Positions 57,701 through 64,000 of a stretch of 64,000 nt of DNA are shown here, one piece after another (positions within the stretch are counted from its first letter, which is position 1; the number at the start of each line of letters is the position of its first letter). Source of the DNA: Phylloscopus collybita (taxonomy: Eukaryota > Chordata > Aves > Passeriformes > Phylloscopidae); the NCBI GenBank assembly GCA_027886175.1, contig JAJNNQ010000003.1, forward strand, positions 23,601,501-23,665,500. Reading direction: 5' to 3'. The notes below the pieces were generated by a model. It was not told the origin of the DNA. It searched no databases and saw only the letters and a list, made by a program, of their open reading frames with translations. Made by a program: the position numbers and the translations under genes.

Positions 57701-60700
57701 GAGAAGCGAAAGAGAGCCGGGGAAGAATGTGGAAAGCCGAACTCGGTCGCTGCAAGCAGGTGCTAGCGAACAGCTTCTGGTCACCTTGGAGAAACTCCCC
57801 CAAGACAGTGGAGAGTCCCCGAAGCTAGTGCCTTGAAATACATGCCTTGGCAGTAGCCCAGAGCAGTACTGAGTGCAGCAGGTGTCAGGCAGTCTCCTCT
57901 TGCCGTGTGCGTGCTTCTGTTTTGTGTTTCCAATGTGCAGAGAAGCACTCCTGCTTGCTGCTGCATCCAGCAAGCCAAAACGCTTTTGCAGCAACTTTCC
58001 TGCCTTTCCCACTACAGGATCAATTTCTAGCTGATTTACAGTTGTTTCTGCGTAGAGCAGCTAGAGGAGCAGCTCTGCCGGCTTTCCTGTGCTTCTGCAT
58101 AGCAGAGCTGTCAAGAATGAGAAGCTGCCTTTTGCCGAGAAAGCAGCGGTTCGCTGAACCACAGCCAGCGGCGTCTTCGGTACAGCCGCAGGTTGTGTGG
58201 AGAAGCGAAAGAGAGCCGGGGAAGAATGTGGAAAGCCGAACTCGGTCGCTGCAAGCAGGTGCTAGCGAACAGCTTCTGGTCACCTTGGAGAAACTCCCCC
58301 AAGACAGTGGAGAGTCCCCGAAGCTAGTGCCTTGAAATACATGCCTTGGCAGTAGCCCAGAGCAGTACTGAGTGCAGCAGGTGTCAGGCAGTCTCCTCTT
58401 GCCGTGTGCGTGCTTCTGTTTTGTGTTTCCAATGTGCAGAGAAGCACTCGTGCTTGCTGCTGCATCCAGCAAGCCAAAACGCTTTTGCAGCAACTTTCCT
58501 GCCTTTCCCACTACAGGATCAATTTCTAGCTGATTTAGAGTTGTTTCTGCGTAGAGCAGCTAGAGGAGCAGCTCTGCCGGCTTTCCTGTGCTTCTGCATA
58601 GCAGAGCTGTCAAGAGCGAGAAGCTGCCTTTTGCCGAGAAAGCAGCGCTTCGCGGAACCACAGCCAGCGGCGTCTTTGGTACAGCCGCAAGTTGTGCGGA
58701 GAAGCGAAAGAGAGCCGGGGAAGAATGTGGAAAGCTTAACTCGGTCGCTGCAAGCAGGTGCTGGCCAACAGCTTCTGGTCACCGTGTAGAAACTCTCCCA
58801 GCACAGTGCAGAGTCCCCGTGGCTAGTTCCTTGAAATACCTTTCCTGGCAGCAGCCCAGAGCAGTACTTAGTACAGCCGGTGTCAGGCAGTCTCCTCTCG
58901 CCGTGTAGGTGCTTCTGTTTTGTGTTTGCAGCGTGCAGAGAAGCCCTTTCGCTTGCTGCTGCTTCCATCAAGCCAAAACACTTTTGCAGCCACTTTCCTG
59001 CCTTTCCCACTACAGGATCAATTTCTAGCTGATTTACAGTTGTTTCTGCATAGAGCAGCTAGAGGAGCAGCTCTGCCGGCTTTCCTGTGCTTCTGCATAG
59101 CAGAGCTGTCAAGAACGAGAAGCTGCGTTTTGCCGAGAAAGCAGCGCTTCGCGGAACCACAGCCAGCGGCGTCTTCGGTACAGCCGCAGGTTGTGCGGAG
59201 AAGCGAAAGAGAGCCGGGGAAGAATGTGGAAAGCCGAACTCGGTCGCTGCAAGCAGGTGCTAGCGAACAGCTTCTGGTCACCTTGGAGAAACTCCCCCAA
59301 GACAGTGGAGAGTCCCCGAAGCTAGTGCCTTGAAATACATGCCTTGGCAGTAGCCCAGAGCAGTACTGAGTGCAGCAGGTGTCAGGCAGTCTCCTCTTGC
59401 CGTGTGCGTGCTTCTGTTTTGTGTTTCCAATGTGCAGAGAAGCACTCGTGCTTGCTGCTGCATCCAGCAAGCCAAAACGCTTTTGCAGCAGCTTTCCTGC
59501 CTTTCCCACTACAGGATCAATTTCCAGCTGATTTAGAGTTGTTTCTGCGTAGAGCAGCTAGAGGAGCAGCTCTGCCGGCTTTCCTGTGCTTCTGCATAGC
59601 AGAGCTGTCAAGAGCGAGAAGCTGCCTTTTGCCGAGAAAGCAGCGCTTCGCGGAACCACAGCCAGCGGCGTCTTTGGTACAGCCGCAGGTTGTGCGGAGA
59701 AGCGAAAGAGAGCCGGGGAAGAATGTGGAAAGCCGAACTCGGTCGCTGCAAGCGGGTGATGGCCAACAGCTTCTGGTCACCGTGTAGAAACTCTCCGAGC
59801 ACAGTGCAGAGTCCCCGTGGCTAGTTCCTTGAAATACCTTTCCTGGCAGCAGCCCAGAGCTGTACTTAGTACAGCCGGTGTCAGGCAGTCTCCTCTCGCC
59901 GTGTAGGTGCTTCTGTTTTGTGTTTGCAGCGTGCAGACAAGTCCTTTCGCTTGCTGCTGCTTCCCGCAAGCCAAAACGCTTTTGCAGCCACTTTCCTGCC
60001 TTTTCCACAGCAGGATCACTGTCTAGCTGATTTACAGATGCCTCTGCGTAGAGCAGCTAGAGGAGCAGCTCTGCCGGCTTTCCTGTGCTTTTGCATAGCA
60101 GAGCTGTCAAGAACGAGAAGCTGCGTTTTGCCGAGAAAGCAGCGCTTCGCGGAACCGCAGCCAGCGGCGTCTTCGGTACAGCCGCAGGTTGTGCGGAGAA
60201 GCGAAAGAGAGCCGGGGAAGAATGTGGAAAGCCGAACTCGGTCGCTGCAAGCAGGTGCTAGCGAACAGCTTCTGGTCACCTTGGAGAAACTCCCCCAAGA
60301 CAGTGGAGAGTCCCCGAAGCTAGTGCCTTGAAATACATGCCTTGGCAGGAACCCAGAGCAGTACTGAGTGCAGCAGGTGTCAGGCAGTCTCCTCTTGCCG
60401 TGTGCGTGCTTCTGTTTTGTGTTTCCAATGTGCAGAGAAGCACTCGTGCTTGCTGCTGCATCCAGCAAGCCAAAACGCTTTTGCAGCAACTTTCCTGCCT
60501 TTCCCACTACAGGATCAATTTCTAGCTGATTTACAGTTGTTTCTGCGTAGAGCAGCTAGAGGAGCAGCTCTGCCGGCTTTCCTGTGCTTCTGCATAGCAG
60601 AGCTGTCAAGAGCGAGAAGCTGCCTTTTGCCGAGAAAGCAGCGCTTCGCGGAACCACAGCCAGCGGCGTCTTTGGTACAGCCGCAGGTTGTGCGGAGAAG

Positions 60701-62191
60701 CGAAAGAGAGCCGGGGAAGAATGTGGAAAGCTTAACTCGGTCGCTGCAAGCGGGTGCTGGCCAACAGCTTCTGGTCACCTTGTAGAAACTCTCCCAGCAC
60801 AGTGCAGAGTCCCCGTGGCTAGTTCCTTGAAATACCTTTCCTGGCAGCAGCCCAGAGCTGTACTTAGTACAGCCGGTGTCAGACAGTTTCCGCTTGCCGT
60901 GTAGGTGCTTCTGTGTTGTGTTTGCAGCGTGCAGAGAAGTCCTTTCGCTTGCTGCTGCTTCCCGCAAGCCAAAACGCTTTTGCAGCCACTTTCCTGCCTT
61001 TTCCACAGCAGGATCACTGTCTAGCTGATTTACAGTTGCCTCTGCGTAGAGCAGCTAGAGGAGCAGCTCTGCCGGCTTTCCTGTGCTTCTGCATAGCAGA
61101 GCTGTCAAGAGCGAGAAGCTGCGTTTTGCCGAGAAAGCAGCGCTTCGCGGAACCACAGCCAGCGGCGTCTTTGGTACAGCCGCAGGTTGTGCGGAGAAAC
61201 GAAAGAGAGCCGGGGAAGAATGTGGAAAGCCGAACTCGGTCGCTGCAAGCAGGTGCTAGCGAACAGCTTCTGGTCACCTTGGAGAAACTCCCCCAAGACA
61301 GTGGAGAGTCCCCGAAGCTAGTGCCTTGAAATACATGCCTTGGCAGGAGCCCAGAGCAGTACTGAGTGCAGCAGGTGTCAGGCAGTCTCCTCTTGCCGTG
61401 TGCGTGCTTCTGTTTTGTGTTTCCAATGTGCAGAGAAGCACTCGTGCTTGCTGCTGCATCCAGCAAGCCAAAACGCTTTTGCAGCAACTTTCCTGCCTTT
61501 CCCACTACAGGATCAATTTCTAGCTGATTTACAGTTGTTTCTGCGTAGAGCAGCTAGAGGAGCAGCTCTGCCGGCTTTCCTGTGCTTCTGCATAGCAGAG
61601 CTGTCAAGAGCGAGAAGCTGCGTTTTGCCGAGAAAGCAGCGCTTCGCGGAACCACAGCCAGCGGCGTCTTTGGTACAGCCGCAAGTTGTGCGGAGAAGCG
61701 AAAGAGAGCCGGGGAAGAATGTGGAAAGCTTAACTCGGTCGCTGCAAGCGGGTGCTGGCCAACAGCTTCTGGTCACCTTGTAGAAACTCTCCCAGCACAG
61801 TGCAGAGTCCCCGTGGCTAGTTCCTTGAAATACCATTCCTGGCAGCAGCCCAGAGCTGTACTTAGTACAGCCGGTGTCAGGCAGTTTCCGCTTGCCGTGT
61901 AGGTGCTTCTGTGTTGTGTTTGCAGCGTGCAGAGAAGTCCTTTCGCTTGCGGCTGCTTCCAGCAAGCCAAAACGCTTTTGCAGCCACTATCCTGCCTTTT
62001 CCACAGCAGGATCACTGTCTAGCTGATTTACAGTTGCCTCTGCGTAGAGCAGCTAGAGGAGCAGCTCTGCCGGCTTTCCTGTGCTTCTGCATAGCAGAGC
62101 TGTCAAGAACGAGAAGCTGCGTTTTGCCGAGAAAGCAGCGCTTCGCGGAACCACAGCCAGCGGCGTCTTCGGTACAGCCGCAGGTTGTGCG
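57701..62191. repeat. Nine-unit HOR, copy 3 (4,491 bp)
   Basis: Third copy, again displaced by 4,491 bp. It carries a private CTCCTGC for CTCGTGC change near 57,950. At 62,031 it has GATTTACAG where copies 1 and 2 have GATTTAGAG. Otherwise I saw no difference from copy 2. Confidence 0.9.
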
Positions 62192-62607
62192 GAGAAGCGA
62201 AAGAGAGCCGGGGAAGAATGTGGAAAGCCGAACTCGGTCGCTGCAAGCAGGTGCTAGCGAACAGCTTCTGGTCACCTTGGAGAAACTCCCCCAAGACAGT
62301 GGAGAGTCCCCGAAGCTAGTGCCTTGAAATACATGCCTTGGCAGTAGCCCAGAGCAGTACTGAGTGCAGCAGGTGTCAGGCAGTCTCCTCTTGCCGTGTG
62401 CGTGCTTCTGTTTTGTGTTTCCAATGTGCAGAGAAGCACTCGTGCTTGCTGCTGCATCCAGCAAGCCAAAACGCTTTTGCAGCAACTTTCCTGCCTTTCC
62501 CACTACAGGATCAATTTCTAGCTGATTTACAGTTGTTTCTGCGTAGAGCAGCTAGAGGAGCAGCTCTGCCGGCTTTCCTGTGCTTCTGCATAGCAGAGCT
62601 GTCAAGA
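62192..62607. repeat. Truncated start of a fourth nine-unit HOR copy
   Basis: The match to the preceding copy at 4,491 bp continues for about 416 bp beyond copy 3. It ends at 62,608, where AGCG replaces the AATG seen at the equivalent place in copies 1-3. This marks the breakpoint where HOR sequence joins ordinary A/B dimers. Part of the match could simply be conserved unit sequence. Confidence 0.7.
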
Positions 62608-64000
62608 GCGAGAAGCTGCCTTTTGCCGAGAAAGCAGCGCTTCGCTGAACCACAGCCAGCGGCGTCTTCGGTACAGCCGCAGGTTGTGCGGAGAAGCGAA
62701 AGAGAACCGGGGAAGAATGTGGAAAGCTTAACTCGGTCGCTGCAAGCGGGTGCTGGCCAACAGCTTCTGGTCACCTTGTAGAAACTCTCCCAGCACAGTG
62801 CAGAGTCCCCGTGGCTAGTTCCTTGAAATACCTTTCCTGGCAGCAGCCCAGAGCAGTACTTAGTACAGCCGGTGTCAGGCAAGTTCCGCTTGCTGTGTAG
62901 GTGCTTCTGTGTTGTGTTTGCAGCGTGCAGAGAAGTCCTTTCGCTTGCTGCGGCTTCCAGCAAGCCAAAACGCTTTTGCAGCCACTATCCTGCCTTTTCC
63001 ACAGCAGGATCACTGTCTAGCTGATTTACAGTTGCCTCTGCGTAGAGCAGCTAGAGGAGCAGCTCTGCCGGCTTTCCTGTGCTTCTGCATAGCAGAGCTG
63101 TCAAGAACGAGAAGCTGCGTTTTGCCGAGAAAGCAGCGCTTCGCGGAACCACAGCCAGCGGCGTCTTCGGTACAGCCGCAGGTTGTGCGGAGAAGCGAAA
63201 GAGAGCCGGGGAAGAATGTGGAAAGCCGAACTCGGTCGCTGCAAGCAGGTGCTAGCGAACAGCTTCTGGTCACCTTGGAGAAACTCCCCCAAGACAGAGG
63301 AGAGTCCCCGAAGCTAGTGCCTTGAAATACATGCCTTGGCAATAGCCCAGAGCAGTACTGAGTGCAGCAGGTGTCAGGCAGTCTCCTCTTGCCGTGTGCG
63401 TGCTTCTGTTTTGTGTTTCCAATGTGCAGAGAAGCACTCGTGCTTGCTGCTGCATCCAGCAAGCCAAAACGCTTTTGCAGCAACTTTCCTGCCTTTCCCA
63501 CTACAGGATCAATTTCTAGCTGATTTACAGTTGTTTCTGCGTAGAGCAGCTAGAGGAGCAGCTCTGCCGGCTTTCCTGTGCTTCTGCATAGCAGAGCTGT
63601 CAAGAGCGAGAAGCTGCCTTTTGCCGAGAAAGCAGCGCTTCGCGGAACCACAGCCAGCGGCGTCTTTGGTACAGCCGCAGGTTGTGCGGAGAAGCGAAAG
63701 AGAGTCGGGGAAGAATGTGGAAAGCTTAACTCGGTCGCTGCAAGCGGGTGCTGGCCAACAGCTTCTGGTCACCTTGGAGAAACTCTCCCAGCACAGTGCA
63801 GAGTCCCTGTGCCTAGTTCCTTGAAATACCTTTCCTGGCAGCAGCCCAGAGCAGTACTTAGTACAGCCGGTGTCAGGCAGTCTCCTCTCGCCGTGTAGGT
63901 GCTTCTGTTTTGTGTTTGCAGCGTGCAGAGAAGCCCTTTCGCTTGCTGCTGCTTCCCGCAAGCCAAAACGCTTTTGCAGCCACTTTCCTGCCTTTTCCAC
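62608..64000. repeat. Dimeric A/B block running off the right edge
   Basis: Units starting at 62511, 63010 and 63509 read A, B, A. The last is cut at 492 of 499 bp by the window edge, so the array continues to the right. The unit at 62,511 has the rare haplotype shared with 30,106 and 39,088. The last unit shares the GAGTCGGGG variant with units near 36,290, 38,285, 44,243 and 48,235. Confidence 0.85.

Larger units (their letters stand above)
1..64000. repeat. 499-bp satellite DNA array filling the window
   Basis: The same unit recurs head to tail from the first base to the last. Starting at 171, unit starts fall every 499 bp to 63,509, giving 128 starts. The only length changes are five 498-bp units and one 469-bp unit. 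Differences between units are otherwise substitutions. All units have the same orientation and nothing else interrupts them. GC is about 56% and I count 24 CpG in bases 1-500. This is the structure of a homogenised satellite with higher-order repeats, as known from eukaryotic centromeres and heterochromatin. I do not recognise the family. A GGTCACC site (BstEII) in nearly every A and B unit should give a 499-bp ladder. No function can be read directly; centromeric or heterochromatic DNA is an inference. Confidence 0.97.

Noticed and set aside
171..64000. Hundreds of open reading frames of 60-208 codons on both strands
   Set aside because: They overlap each other in several frames, recur with the 499-bp period, shift frame in each successive unit and show no recognisable domain, signal peptide or codon structure. 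They are shadows of the repeat, so no CDS is reported.
1..64000. A tandem-repeat protein gene or multi-gene family
   Set aside because: A unit of 499 bp does not preserve frame, and there is no promoter, polyadenylation signal or exon pattern.
1..64000. CRISPR array
   Set aside because: The repeats are contiguous 499-bp units with no unique spacers and no cas-like genes.
1..64000. Ribosomal RNA, 5S, tRNA or snRNA gene cluster
   Set aside because: I see no recognisable rRNA sequence, cloverleaf, A/B-box promoter pair or terminal T-run at a fixed unit position.
1..64000. Known satellites: human alpha, beta or gamma satellite, mouse satellites, telomere repeats
   Set aside because: Unit length and sequence do not fit any of these, and no telomeric hexamer runs are present. 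Identification with a less familiar satellite remains possible.
1..64000. Transposon or endogenous retrovirus insertions
   Set aside because: The 499-bp register never breaks except for the 1-bp and 30-bp deletions, so no insertion is present in the window.
1..64000. Bacterial or plasmid origin of the sequence
   Set aside because: No gene of any kind in 64 kb, and the HOR structure is typical of eukaryotic satellite DNA.

Overview
The whole 64 kb window is one uninterrupted, head-to-tail satellite DNA array. The repeat unit is 499 bp. Taking the start of the first complete unit as position 171, 128 unit starts can be followed to 63,509. Of the 127 start-to-start intervals, 121 are exactly 499 bp, five are 498 bp (one shared 1-bp deletion) and one is 469 bp (a 30-bp deletion). 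I see no gene, RNA gene, transposon insertion, inversion or unique-sequence spacer. The many overlapping open frames on both strands are by-products of a stop-poor, GC-rich repeat (about 56% GC by hand count of bases 1-500).

The units fall into three classes, defined by the roughly 190-bp segment downstream of the conserved core. I count about 64 of type A, 55 of type B and 9 of type C. A and B differ by about 15% in that segment but only about 5% in the rest. The basic module is an A-B dimer of 998 bp. Higher-order repeats (HORs) are built on it.

Layout: 1-3,464, A/B dimers. 3,465-9,417, a six-unit 2,994-bp HOR in two copies, A-rich. 9,418-14,673, a mosaic block with a local A-A duplication. 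14,674-20,720, a six-unit 2,992-bp HOR in two copies that introduces type C. 20,721-22,758, dimers. 22,759-29,715, a seven-unit 3,493-bp HOR in two copies, with a displaced partial third copy at 33,198-34,610. 34,611-about 44,500, strictly alternating A/B dimers. 44.5-48.7 kb, a transitional block with B-B junctions. 48,719-62,607, a nine-unit 4,491-bp HOR in about 3.1 nearly identical copies. 62,608-64,000, dimers that run off the window.

The organism must be a eukaryote with large, homogenised satellite arrays of the kind found at centromeres or in constitutive heterochromatin. The GC content and moderate CpG level would fit a vertebrate, but I do not recognise this satellite and cannot name a species or chromosome. 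Each unit carries short dyad symmetries, a CpG-rich core and a partial CENP-B-box-like match, all compatible with a centromeric or pericentromeric role but not proof of one. Nested HORs of different period, shared private variants and near-identical recent copies suggest repeated unequal exchange or amplification.
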